Source: an uncultured Oscillospiraceae bacterium
Lineage (GTDB): Bacteria; Bacillota; Clostridia; Oscillospirales; Ruminococcaceae
Direction of reading: 5' to 3'
DNA: 30,843 nt
Assembly (NCBI GenBank): GCA_934539585.1
Contig: CAKTCT010000031.1
Location: 1-30,843, forward strand
The notes beneath the pieces are model-generated. The model saw only the letters and a list, made by a program, of their open reading frames with translations, was not told the origin of the DNA and did not search any database. The position numbers and the translations under genes were made by a program. Shown here in pieces: positions 23,766 through 30,843 of this stretch. How positions within the stretch are numbered: position 1 is the first letter of the stretch; each line of letters opens with the position of its first letter.

Positions 23766-24503
23766 TCACTCTTTTACCGGATCGGCTGTCCCGCCGCTTT
23801 TCTCCATTTCCCGCAGCAGCAAAAGCCCCAGGACCAGCACCAGCGCGTGGCCCAGGGACTCCGAGCCGCAGTCCAGCTGGTTCAGCGGCCAGGGCAGCAG
23901 CGTGGTCAGGTTGCCGAAGACCCCCGCCGACATCAGGGGATTGCAAAGGGTGGCCAATATCCGCCCCGCCGTGGTTTTCAGCGGCAGCATCCCCTTCCAG
24001 ATCATCACCGCCAGGACCACGAAAAGCCCGCCGTCCCCCAGGAGGAACGCCGCCGCCATGGGCACGGCATTGTAGGCAAACACCCGGTTGGCGATGTCCG
24101 CCGCGGCCTGGACGTCCCCGTAGACCTCATAGACGAACTTGAAGATCAGCGCCGTGTTCATGAACATGGCGTGGACGTAGGCCCAGCAAACCGTCCCGGT
24201 GAGGTACGCCGCCCGGAACCCCTTGACCCATTTCCGCTGCCTGGGCTCCCTCAGCCTGGCGTCCAGGAGCCGGTACATCTGGTGGAACCCCACGTAGTAA
24301 AGCCCCGTTCCCGCCACGCCGCACAGGATGCTGGCGGCCATGCGCCACGCTGCCATGTCCAGATACGCCGCCCGGACCATGAGGCCAAAGGTCTCAGTGC
24401 TCTGGTCCTTCCCCACGGCGGCGTATAAAAAATCCCCCGCCACAAAGAGCAGACAGCCGATGATCCCCGCGATCAGGGCCTTTCTTTCCCTGGTCATTTT
24501 CAT
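23766..24503 (-). CDS. Integral membrane protein, DUF6796-like
   Basis: A 245-residue protein with about seven hydrophobic segments and no catalytic motif I recognise. It begins with a basic start and IAGIIGCLLFVAGDFLYAAV, then the polar segment KDQSTETFGLMVRAAYLDMA and WRMAASILCGVAGTGLYYVG, followed by HQMYRLLDARLREPRQRKWV and several more spans. The combination fits a family I recall as DUF6796, of unknown function, common in Firmicutes. The ATG has GGAGG seven bases upstream. It is the middle gene of a three-gene minus-strand unit. Confidence 0.7.
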   Translation of the reverse strand: MKMTRERKALIAGIIGCLLFVAGDFLYAAVGKDQSTETFGLMVRAAYLDMAAWRMAASILCGVAGTGLYYVGFHQMYRLLDARLREPRQRKWVKGFRAAYLTGTVCWAYVHAMFMNTALIFKFVYEVYGDVQAAADIANRVFAYNAVPMAAAFLLGDGGLFVVLAVMIWKGMLPLKTTAGRILATLCNPLMSAGVFGNLTTLLPWPLNQLDCGSESLGHALVLVLGLLLLREMEKSGGTADPVKE

Positions 24504-24533
24504 AACAATTCCTCCTGACAGAAAATCGAACTC

Positions 24534-25139
24534 TTACCGCGTCCCCTTGGGATAGCGGATCAGGTCGTACAGCGCCCCGTCCCGGCCGAACCGCCGGACC
24601 CCGGCCAGCTCCATGCCCAGATGGACGTACTTGCCGCACTTGGACCGGGCATCGGTCTCCAGGATCACCGGGACCCCCAGCCGGTCCCCTTCGGCAAAGG
24701 CCAGGTCCATGACCTTCCGCATGTACCCCTGTCCCTGGTAGGGCTCCCGGACGCAGACCAGCCCCACGAACAGGTAGGGCTTCTTTTCCCGGTCCAGCTT
24801 CTTGCGGAGCCCCGGCCCGCCCTGGGACATGATCCGGATAAAGCGGACCAGCGCCCGCCCCTTCACCGCGCCCAGCAGCCCCTTGGCCAGGGGCACCGCC
24901 GCCCTCCACCGGAGCTTCTCCCCGGGGCGCTTGTAGGCGATGTACCCCTCTCCCCTTTCGCTGACGGTGTGGAGCATCCCGCTTTCCAGGGCCATCTCCA
25001 CGTACCCGCGGATAAAGGCCGCCGCGGCCTCCCGGCTGGGAAAGGCGTCGATGAGCCCCCGCTCCCCGCCGTAGTCGTAGTAGCCGAAGGCGTGGCCGAT
25101 GTCCGCAGCGACGCTTTTTTCCAAGGTTTCAACAAGCAT
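24534..25139 (-). CDS. GNAT family N-acetyltransferase
   Basis: A 201-residue acetyltransferase. The acetyl-CoA-binding region is clear: PYLFVGLVCVREPYQGQGYM (about residues 123-142) with the Q-x-x-G-x-G/A loop, then LGVPVILETDARSKCGKYVH and LGMELAGVRRFGRDGALYDL. The N-terminal 100 residues (GHAFGYYDYGGERGLIDAFP and the basic segment around AYKRPGEKLRWRAAV) would shape the acceptor site; the substrate is unknown. GGAGG lies six bases before the ATG. It starts a unit with the membrane protein and ATC-hydrolase-like genes. Confidence 0.85.
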   Translation of the reverse strand: MLVETLEKSVAADIGHAFGYYDYGGERGLIDAFPSREAAAAFIRGYVEMALESGMLHTVSERGEGYIAYKRPGEKLRWRAAVPLAKGLLGAVKGRALVRFIRIMSQGGPGLRKKLDREKKPYLFVGLVCVREPYQGQGYMRKVMDLAFAEGDRLGVPVILETDARSKCGKYVHLGMELAGVRRFGRDGALYDLIRYPKGTR

Positions 25140-25633
25140 GGGGTTCCTCCTTTTTCCAACGACAGCGCCAAGCGGCCCGTTTCATCCCGGGCGGACTTTT
25201 CGCCCTCTTTTTCCGGTGCAAAATCCCGTACCGCCGGAGAATAGGCGCATATGCCCGCTTCCCGACCCTCCGAAGGTACGGGGCCCGTAACCTCCGCTTC
25301 TTCCAACGCTGCGGACTTTTTATTTTCCCGCCGCCAATTGCCTTTTCCCGGCAGCCAGAAGCCGCTTTCCGCGCCCCAGCCGCCGCCGATATTGACCAAA
25401 CCGCGCCGACCATTCGCCCAACGCCACAATCATCAACCCGGGCCATCCCCGCCGACGTCCCGCGTTCCTTCAAGCCCCAGGCCACCCACGGAACCCATTC
25501 CTTGCGCCAGGAGCTGCCTTCTTCTGAAGGCTCCACCACGCAAATCCGCGCCCTTTCACGCACCTTGACCCGACAGCACAATTTCCCCGTTCCGAAGCCG
25601 CGGACTCTGCCGCCTGCAATGGGCCCCAGCACC
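25140..25633. other. 494-base GC-rich stretch without a convincing gene
   Basis: No frame here has a ribosome binding site and family-like content; the short open frames overlap one another and are Pro/Arg/Ala-rich, as expected from GC-rich noncoding DNA. Upstream of the acetyltransferase gene it must hold its promoter, but I could not define one. No strong hairpin or repeat was seen. Confidence 0.5.
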
Positions 25634-26242
25634 CTATTTTCCCGGCTTCCGGATCACCGCCACCGCACAGGGGATCCGGCCCTTGCACAGGGTATAGCCC
25701 ACGTCGGTATACCCCGCCTCCGCGAAAAAGCGCCGGTAGGAGTCCAGGGTGAACTCCCGCTTGAAGTCCGCGCCGGCCTTGCCGATGGCCCCGGAGACCC
25801 CGTTGGTGGTCCCCTTTTCCGTCTGGTTCAGGTAGGTGGGGATGATGAGCTTCCCACCCGGGCGGCAGACCCGGTCCAGTTCCCCCAGGGCCTTATAGGG
25901 CTCGTCCAGCAGGTGGATGACGTTGGCGGCCACCACCGCGTCAAAGGCCCCGTCCGGATAAGGCAGCGCGGTAATATCCGCCTGGGCGAAGGTGACGTTT
26001 TTCCGCTTCCGCAGCTTTTTTGCGGCCCGTTTCAGCATGTTTCCGGAGAAATCCGTGGCCGTCAGGCTTTGGCAGCGCCCGGCGATTCCGTCGGTGAGCA
26101 GCCCCGTGCCGCAGGCGCACTCCAGAACCCGGCCGTCGGGGGTGATCTCCTTTTCCACGGCGGCGCACAGCGCCTTGTTGGCCTTCCGGTTGATGCCATA
26201 GGCAAAAATGTCGTAGACCCACGCGACTTTATCCCAGAACAT
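25634..26242 (-). CDS. Class I SAM-dependent methyltransferase
   Basis: A 202-residue Rossmann-fold methyltransferase of the UbiE/Methyltransf_11 type. SAM-binding motif I is VLECACGTGLLTDGIAGRC (about residues 39-57), followed by LTATDFSGNMLKRAAKKLRK, the acidic loop TFAQADITALPYPDGAFDAV and VVAANVIHLLDEPYKALGEL, then the post-motif VCRPGGKLIIPTYLNQTEKG. These match small-molecule methyltransferases; the substrate is unknown. GGGAGG lies five bases before the ATG. It is transcribed alone, with a noncoding stretch on one side and the 291-bp repeats on the other. Confidence 0.9.
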   Translation of the reverse strand: MFWDKVAWVYDIFAYGINRKANKALCAAVEKEITPDGRVLECACGTGLLTDGIAGRCQSLTATDFSGNMLKRAAKKLRKRKNVTFAQADITALPYPDGAFDAVVAANVIHLLDEPYKALGELDRVCRPGGKLIIPTYLNQTEKGTTNGVSGAIGKAGADFKREFTLDSYRRFFAEAGYTDVGYTLCKGRIPCAVAVIRKPGK

Positions 26243-26360
26243 ATAAGCCTCCCTTGCAGTTCCTTACCAGAATTGTCCCAAGTATGACCCAAACCTAACC
26301 CGAACCGCACCCTTTGCGCACCCAAAATTCCCCGCCTTGCAGCGAAATTTTTGCCCCCTA

Positions 26361-27190
26361 CGGTTCCCGGAAACCGGCGGTCCCCAATTTCCCTCCGGCT
26401 CCCCGTCCGGGACCTTTGGGGATTCGATAGGCTCCGGTGCTGCCGGAAGGGTGTCCCGGAGAAAACAGAGCTCTTTCCGGGTTCCAAATCTTGCTCTACC
26501 GGTGATGCATGACCCCGGCCAGGGCTACCGTTGGCGCAAGGGGTGCTTATCGTTTCGGGTGCCTTCCAGGGCCGTCAAATGCGGACTTACTTTACCAAAA
26601 GCGCCGGATTCCCGGCCCGACCGAAACCGCCTTGGGATACCCGGCATCCAATCGCTCCCCGGAAACCGGCGGTCCCAAATCTCCCTCCGGCTCCCGCCCG
26701 AGGCCTTTGGGGATTCGATAAGCTCCGGGGCTGCCGGAAGGGCGTTTCAGGAAAATGGGGTTCTTTCCGGGTTCCAAGTCTTGCTCCACCGGAGGGACAT
26801 GACTACGGTCTGGGCCGCCGGTGGAGCAAGGGGTACTTATCGTTTCGGATACCTTCGGGGGTCGCCGGATGCGGACTTACTTTACCAAAAGCGCCGGATT
26901 CCCGGCCCGCCCGAAACTGTCTTGGGATACCCGGCATCCAACCGCTCCCCGGAAACCGATGGTTCTAAATTTCCCTTCGGCTCCCCATCCGGGACCTTTG
27001 GGGATTCGATAGGCTCCGGTGCTGCCGGAAGGGTGTCCCGGGGAAAACAGGGCTCTTTCCGGGTTCCAAATCTTGCTCTACCGGAGGGTATGACTCCAGC
27101 CAGGGCCGCCGGTGGAGCAAGGGGTACTTATCGTCTCGGATATCTTCGGGGGCCGTCGGACGCGGCCCTACTTCACCAAAAGCGCCATGA
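26361..27190. repeat. Tandem repeat, 2.8 copies of a 291-bp unit
   Basis: The marker GGATTCGATA recurs at 26420, 26711 and 27002, exactly 291 bases apart; other markers such as ACCAAAAGCGCC (26594, 26884, 27175) agree within one or two bases. Copies run at about 26361-26651, 26652-26942 and 26943-27190, the last one partial and ending inside the 3' end of the membrane-protein gene on the minus strand. Each unit holds an inverted repeat (CTTGCTCCACCGG with CCGGTGGAGCAAG, perfect at 26780-26792/26818-26830 and with one wobble at 27072-27084/27109-27121; degenerate in the first copy). Because 291 is a multiple of three, one frame stays open through all copies, but it has no ribosome binding site or protein-like content. 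I read it as noncoding. Confidence 0.85.
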
Positions 27191-27659
27191 TCCCGGCCAG
27201 AATGGCGGCGATGGCCGCGACTCCCAGGGTGCCGAACAGCCACTTTTTGGCCTTATCCCGGGAGTCGATGTAGGGTTTCAGGTCCTCGGTGCCGGGGATG
27301 GTCCAGGCCGGGGTGTGGCCCACCCACCACTCGTCGATAATGAAGCGGTCCATGAGATTCATGATGAACAGGATCGCCAGCATCTGCCAGAAGCCCTGGA
27401 CAAATCCCCGGGCCCCGTTGACGGCGTAGACGCAGACCAGCAGATACGCCACATATACCGGCAGGCAGCAGAATTTGATGACGGCCGCCCGCTTCTTGAT
27501 CTTCTCCCAGGTGGTCAGGCCCCGGGCCACGCAGCGCTCCTGGACGTCCCGGTGGTAGAGGTGAACCATCCCCACCGCGCCCTTTCGGATGCCCAGCCAG
27601 CAGACCAGCATCAGAAGGCCCCCCATGAGGACCCCCTCCAACAGAATCTTTCCTACCAT
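27168..27659 (-). CDS. Small integral membrane protein of unknown function
   Basis: A 163-residue protein with about four membrane spans: VLMGGLLMLVCWLGIRKGAV, KFCCLPVYVAYLLVCVYAV, FVQGFWQMLAILFIMNLMD and a C-terminal WLFGTLGVAAIAAILAGIMA. A conserved-looking polar segment between spans three and four reads FIIDEWWVGHTPAWTIPGTE. No family name comes to mind. GGGAG lies eight bases before the ATG. The last nine codons (AGIMALLVK and stop) coincide with the edge of the 291-bp repeat, whose other copies also encode ALLVK and a stop at the matching place, so the repeat probably carries a copied gene end. Confidence 0.75.
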   Translation of the reverse strand: MVGKILLEGVLMGGLLMLVCWLGIRKGAVGMVHLYHRDVQERCVARGLTTWEKIKKRAAVIKFCCLPVYVAYLLVCVYAVNGARGFVQGFWQMLAILFIMNLMDRFIIDEWWVGHTPAWTIPGTEDLKPYIDSRDKAKKWLFGTLGVAAIAAILAGIMALLVK

Positions 27660-27694
27660 ACGTCTCTCTCCCGTCCCGCCGGTTCGGCGATTTA

Positions 27695-27710
27695 TAGTTA
27701 GCGGTAACTA
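27695..27710. promoter_or_regulatory. Small palindrome upstream of the membrane-protein gene
   Basis: TAGTTA (27695-27700) and TAACTA (27705-27710) form a perfect inverted repeat with a GCGG spacer, 35 bases before the membrane-protein start. It overlaps a -10-like CTATAAA on the minus strand. It looks like a site for a dimeric repressor, but the half sites are short. Confidence 0.4.
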
Positions 27711-27847
27711 ACCGTACTGTCTGGAAAAAGCCGCCTTCCGGCAGCTTTTCCTGGGGCGTCCTTGAAAACGCCTGCTTTCTTTTATTGTACCGCGAAATCC
27801 TGCGGTTTTCAATAGGAAACCGGGGGATTTTTGAAAAAAACAGCCGG

Positions 27848-28843
27848 TCACTCCGCCGCCTTGACGGCGTACTCCTCCAGAAGGGCCCGGTAGACGCGGT
27901 AGTTTTCCATGGAGACGTCCGGCGGGGTCTGGTGGTCCACCGAGGCGATGTACCGCCCGGTGCGCATGGTGGGGAGCAGCCGCTCAAACTCCCGGCGCAT
28001 GGCGGATTCGCCCAGGTGCATCACCGTTTTGTCGTAGCCCCCCAGCATGATCCAGTCGGGGTAGTTTGCCCGGATCCGTGCCACGTCCACCCCGGCCTGG
28101 CGTTCCAGGGGGAGAACGCCGGAAAGGCCGCACTCCCGGAACCAGGGGATCATGGGCTCCACGTCGCCGTCGGTATCGATGAGCACCGGGACGCCCCGCT
28201 CCGCCAGAGCCGGAATCACCTGGCGGTAATAGGGGGCGATGAACTCGTCGTAGCAGGCTTTGGACAGCATGGGGCCGTGGTTGTAGGACATATCCTCCGC
28301 CAGGGTGACGAAATCCGGGGAAAACACCCGGCAGGCCGCCTCGATGGTCCGGAGGCAGAAGGCCGCCTGGTCGCGGTTGATGCGGTGGAGCAGCTCCGGC
28401 TGGTCGTAAAAGGCATAGAGGTGCCCCTCGATCCCCAGCAGGGTCCGGGGGGTCCAGAAAAAGCCCTCCAGGGTCAGCCAGACCACGGCTTCGCCGCTTT
28501 CGTGACGGGGGTGGACCTTTTCCATCCACTCCGTCAGCTTCTGGATAGAGGCGTCCTGATAGAGGTACGGAAGCGCCGCTTCGTAGCCCTCCTCGTCCTC
28601 CAGGATGCCCGCGCCGTACTCCGGGGGCCTGGGGCAGCCCTTGCCCATGGGGCAGATCCAGTACTGGAGCAAGGGGTCCAGGCCCCAGTAGTCCGCCAGG
28701 GCCGGGCCGTCCAGCTGGGGAGAAAGCCCCTCCTTCCGCCACTGCTTCACCGTCTCCGGCCACCAGCTGGCCCATTCCACCATGGGTATCCGCTCCACTG
28801 GACCGCCGCGGAGGACGGCCTGGAACCGTTCCCGATTGGTCAT
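27848..28843 (-). CDS. Uroporphyrinogen-decarboxylase-family protein (methyltransferase type)
   Basis: A 331-residue member of the URO-D superfamily, which includes true uroporphyrinogen decarboxylases and corrinoid-dependent methyltransferases such as MtaA. It opens with MTNRERFQAVLRGGPVERIP and has the barrel-end pattern VPVLIDTDGDVEPMIPWFRE (residues about 214-233), GYDKTVMHLGESAMRREFER and YIASVDHQTPPDVSMENYRV. The usual His-x-Cys-Gly of methyl-transfer members is replaced by DTDGD, so metal binding may differ. The strict haem-route enzyme is unlikely because this family type is clustered with a second paralogue and an IclR regulator. The start overlaps the stop of the preceding gene (ATGA). 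The substrate is unknown. Confidence 0.8.
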   Translation of the reverse strand: MTNRERFQAVLRGGPVERIPMVEWASWWPETVKQWRKEGLSPQLDGPALADYWGLDPLLQYWICPMGKGCPRPPEYGAGILEDEEGYEAALPYLYQDASIQKLTEWMEKVHPRHESGEAVVWLTLEGFFWTPRTLLGIEGHLYAFYDQPELLHRINRDQAAFCLRTIEAACRVFSPDFVTLAEDMSYNHGPMLSKACYDEFIAPYYRQVIPALAERGVPVLIDTDGDVEPMIPWFRECGLSGVLPLERQAGVDVARIRANYPDWIMLGGYDKTVMHLGESAMRREFERLLPTMRTGRYIASVDHQTPPDVSMENYRVYRALLEEYAVKAAE

Positions 28844-29901
28844 GTCGTTTCTCCTTTCAGGCTTCCCGCCGTGCGGTAAATGGCCAGGACGTTTTCCTCC
28901 GGGGTGTTGTCCTGGATCAGGTGGGAGGGGGTCAGGCAGTACCCGCCGTAGGGCTCCATGATGGACAAGAGCCGCCGGACCTCCGCCGCCGTTTCCGCCG
29001 GGGTCATCTGGGCCAGCTTCCCGGTGGACAGGGCCCCGTGGAAGGCCAGCCTTCCCCCGAAGCGCCGGGCCAGGTCCGAAAGCTCCATGTCCCTGGCCTC
29101 GGGCTGGAGGGTGTCCACCGCCGTGATGCCCATCTGAAGGAAGTCCTCAAAGGCCCAGGAGGAGCTGCCGCAGCTGTGGATCATCACCGGGATTCCCCGG
29201 GACCGGGCCAGGTCCACAAAGGGCTGGTGCCGGGGCCGGAGGAGCCTGCGGAACATTTCCAGGCTGATCAGGGGGCCCCGCTGGGTCCCCAGGTCCTCGC
29301 CGGTCCAGAAAAGGTCCAGGTCCGGGACCGCGTCCAGCACCCGCTCGGCAATGGCCAGCTGGACCTTCAGCCGCCGGTCGATATAGCAGAGGACCTCCTC
29401 TGACTCCATGGCCAGGTCCATGTAGATGTTCTCCATCCCCCGGAGCATCCCCACGCCGTTCATGATGTCCACCAGGCCGGGATTTCCGTAATAGAGGGCG
29501 TAGTCCCGGAACCGCTCCCGCTGGTCCCGGAGGACGCTGTAATCGAAGTCGTCGGGGTCCGGCAGGGGCCACCCGGCGATGACCTCCTCCGGGGCGTCGG
29601 CCAGGGGGAAGTCGCAGTCGTCCCAGTAGCCGCCGTTTTCGTTTTCCGCCCACCGGGTGACGCTGCCCCAATAGGGGTGGACCTTCTTCCCCGGCTGCTC
29701 CGGAAAGAGCCGCTCCCCCGTATAGGGCAGCGCGGCCTCCCGGAAGTCGACGCCCAGGGCCTCCAGGACCTCCTCCCGCCGAAGGACGCCCAGCGCCTTG
29801 GCTATCCGCTGGTGAACGGCGCGGTTGGCGGAGTAATCCACCGGGACCCGATCGGTTTTTTCAAAGGCGAAGGTCCGACGGACACGTTCCCGTGAAGTCA
29901 T
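28840..29901 (-). CDS. Uroporphyrinogen-decarboxylase-family protein, first gene of the operon
   Basis: A 353-residue paralogue of the downstream protein. The opening MTSRERVRRTFAFEKTDRVP is typical of the methyltransferase-type members. The metal-binding stretch is IPVMIHSCGSSSWAFEDFLQ (His and Cys of HSCG), followed by GITAVDTLQPEARDMELSDL and the C-terminal GYCLTPSHLIQDNTPEENVL. Members of this kind usually move a methyl group with a corrinoid protein; none is seen in this window. The ATG at 29901 is chosen because GAAGGG lies eight bases upstream, and it removes twelve doubtful residues from the longer frame. The gene is divergent from the IclR regulator, which probably controls it. Confidence 0.8.
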   Translation of the reverse strand: MTSRERVRRTFAFEKTDRVPVDYSANRAVHQRIAKALGVLRREEVLEALGVDFREAALPYTGERLFPEQPGKKVHPYWGSVTRWAENENGGYWDDCDFPLADAPEEVIAGWPLPDPDDFDYSVLRDQRERFRDYALYYGNPGLVDIMNGVGMLRGMENIYMDLAMESEEVLCYIDRRLKVQLAIAERVLDAVPDLDLFWTGEDLGTQRGPLISLEMFRRLLRPRHQPFVDLARSRGIPVMIHSCGSSSWAFEDFLQMGITAVDTLQPEARDMELSDLARRFGGRLAFHGALSTGKLAQMTPAETAAEVRRLLSIMEPYGGYCLTPSHLIQDNTPEENVLAIYRTAGSLKGETT

Positions 29902-29930
29902 GAGCTTTTCCCTTCTTTCCGCCGCTTTTC

Positions 29931-29960
29931 TTGACAACCAGCGGCATGATTTGGTATAAT
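29931..29960 (+). promoter_or_regulatory. Consensus promoter of the IclR regulator gene
   Basis: A perfect -35 TTGACA (29931-29936) and a perfect -10 TATAAT (29955-29960) are 18 bases apart. Transcription would start near 29967, giving a leader of about 48 bases that contains the palindrome at 29976-29988. Confidence 0.85.
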
Positions 29961-29975
29961 GGAGTTAATCAATGT

Positions 29976-29988
29976 AGAACGACGTTCT
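29976..29988. promoter_or_regulatory. Palindromic operator in the IclR leader
   Basis: AGAACGACGTTCT is a perfect inverted repeat (6 + 1 + 6). It lies just after the expected start of the iclR transcript and close to where a divergent promoter for the decarboxylase-family operon would be, so the IclR protein may repress both (inference). Confidence 0.6.
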
Positions 29989-30014
29989 GCCAGACGACAT
30001 TTTGGAGGAGTTTT

Positions 30015-30770
30015 ATGGAAGAGCCGACCAGCAAAGTCAAATCCCTGGCAAAGGCGCTCCGCGTACTGGAATGTTTCGCCAACGACCGGCCGGAGCTGGG
30101 CGTGACGGAAATCGCCAAAATGCTGGGCCTGCAAAAAAGCACGGTCCACAACATCGTCTCCACCTTCGAAGACCTGGGCTACTTACAGCAGAACCAGGAG
30201 ACCGGCAAATACTATCTGGGCGTCAAGCTGCTCCAATTCAGCTACATCATCAACAACCACATGGGGCTGCGCAAATTCTTCCTCCCCTATCTGCAGGAGA
30301 TCGCCCACACCATCAACGAAGCCGTTTATTTCGGCATCCCCCACGACGGCGAGGTCCTGTATATCGAGAACCTGACCCCCGCCAGCTCCATGTCCGCCCG
30401 GAACATCCTGGGGGAGCACGCCCCCATGTACTGCACCGGCGTGGGCAAGGCCATGCTGGCCTTTCTGCCGGAAAGCGAGCAGGAAAAGGTCCTGAGCCGC
30501 CCCCTGACCCCCTTTACGGAAAACACCATCACCACCCGGGAGGCTCTGCGGGAGGACCTGGCGCGAATCCGCAGCCGGGGCTACGCCATCGACAACATGG
30601 AGCACGAATACGGCGTGACCTGCATCGCCATTCCGGTGTTCGGCGCGGATTACCGGGTGGTGGCGGCGGTCAGCGTTTCTGCGCCCTCCTTACGGTTCAC
30701 CCCTGACGTCATTGCCCGGAATGCCCGGATCATGCGGGAGATTCTGGGCTCCGCGCAGTACATTTTATAA
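30015..30770 (+). CDS. IclR-family transcriptional regulator
   Basis: A 251-residue regulator. The winged helix-turn-helix is at about residues 10-60: SLAKALRVLECFANDRPELG, then VTEIAKMLGLQKSTVHNIVS and TFEDLGYLQQNQETGKYYLG. The ligand-binding domain follows with YFGIPHDGEVLYIENLTPAS, PMYCTGVGKAMLAFLPESE and the terminal YAIDNMEHEYGVTCIAIPVF. The ligand cannot be read from sequence. GGAGG lies six bases before the ATG at 30015; the longer open frame upstream crosses the promoter and is rejected. It is divergent from the two URO-D-family genes, the usual arrangement of an IclR protein and its target operon. Confidence 0.92.
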   Translation: MEEPTSKVKSLAKALRVLECFANDRPELGVTEIAKMLGLQKSTVHNIVSTFEDLGYLQQNQETGKYYLGVKLLQFSYIINNHMGLRKFFLPYLQEIAHTINEAVYFGIPHDGEVLYIENLTPASSMSARNILGEHAPMYCTGVGKAMLAFLPESEQEKVLSRPLTPFTENTITTREALREDLARIRSRGYAIDNMEHEYGVTCIAIPVFGADYRVVAAVSVSAPSLRFTPDVIARNARIMREILGSAQYIL

Positions 30771-30843
30771 GGCAACACCGCATAAATTGCAAAGTTTCCG
30801 TTTAGCAGAGGTCTACCAGCATATTCTGTGGATAACCTCGGCG
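30771..30843. other. Window end after iclR, no gene seen
   Basis: The 73 bases after the iclR stop open with GGCAACACCGCATAAA. I have the impression of this as a recurrent intergenic or insertion-sequence end in related bacteria, but the window ends before anything can be established. Confidence 0.3.

Noticed and set aside
23202..24428. A 408-codon plus-strand frame over the ATC-hydrolase-like and membrane-protein genes
   Set aside because: Pro/Gln/His/Arg-rich shadow of two minus-strand genes that have ribosome binding sites and family motifs.
26361..27190. The tandem repeats as a CRISPR array
   Set aside because: The unit is 291 bases with sequence conserved throughout, there is no repeat-spacer alternation and no cas gene.
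26337..27701. A 454-codon open frame on the plus strand across the repeats
   Set aside because: It stays open only because the repeat length is a multiple of three. There is no ribosome binding site, the composition is Pro/Gly/Arg/Ser-rich, and it runs antisense through the membrane-protein gene.
29931..30014. A longer IclR protein starting at 29931
   Set aside because: This stretch holds the consensus promoter and palindrome; the ATG at 30015 has a good ribosome binding site and family sequence begins there.

Overview
The window reads as low-GC-Gram-positive (Firmicutes), most likely gut Clostridia/Oscillospiraceae-type DNA. Evidence for this is the AGGAGG ribosome binding sites, a sortase-anchored Cna-B adhesin, the integrative-conjugative-element (ICE) gene families typical of that group, and a GC-rich chromosomal tail with an IclR regulator and uroporphyrinogen-decarboxylase-family genes. 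It does not look like one continuous locus. I see four blocks whose joins cut genes, so the contig is either heavily rearranged or an assembly chimera.

Block A (1 to about 15.6 kb, all genes on the minus strand) is an ICE or large-plasmid backbone. Read in transcription order from the right it holds a ParA gene with a frameshift, ParB, a lipoprotein, a 1413-residue thioester and Cna-B adhesin with a 29-residue membrane peptide, a winged-helix replication-type protein, a conserved hypothetical, ArdA antirestriction, a small acidic protein, a Fic protein, a four-gene AT-rich cassette, a DUF3991/Toprim protein and a cut-off XRE regulator. The AT-rich cassette (about 1.33-5.35 kb) is the highlight. 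It encodes an AlbA_2/Schlafen-type protein, a class III nucleotide cyclase that fits PycC, a three-helix membrane protein that fits the Pycsar effector PycTM, and an unrecognised membrane-anchored protein. These genes follow Fic with gaps of 6-24 bases and end at a terminator. The whole unit starts at an extended -10 promoter that lies inside a perfect 14-bp inverted repeat, with a second related inverted repeat just upstream. This looks like a tightly controlled, extended Pycsar anti-phage operon carried as cargo.

Block B (about 15.6-20.19 kb, plus strand) is a second conjugative-element module: an ArdA-like protein, two hypotheticals and a small membrane protein coupled by ATGA overlaps, a terminator, a D12-class DNA adenine methyltransferase, two tandem AbrB-like small proteins with cysteine clusters, a DUF3849 protein and a VirD4/TraG coupling protein cut off after its Walker A region.

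Block C (about 20.19-22.6 kb, GC-rich) is a phage fragment: a portal protein lacking its N-terminus and the start of the next virion-associated gene, which runs in frame into an unrelated acetyltransferase.

Block D (about 22.6-30.8 kb, GC-rich) is chromosome-like. It has two GNAT acetyltransferases, an L-2-amino-thiazoline-4-carboxylate-hydrolase-like protein, a DUF6796-like membrane protein, a methyltransferase, a 291-bp tandem repeat that runs into the 3' end of a membrane-protein gene, and a two-gene uroporphyrinogen-decarboxylase-family operon divergent from an IclR regulator with a consensus promoter and palindromic operator. No tRNA, rRNA, CRISPR array or transposase was found.
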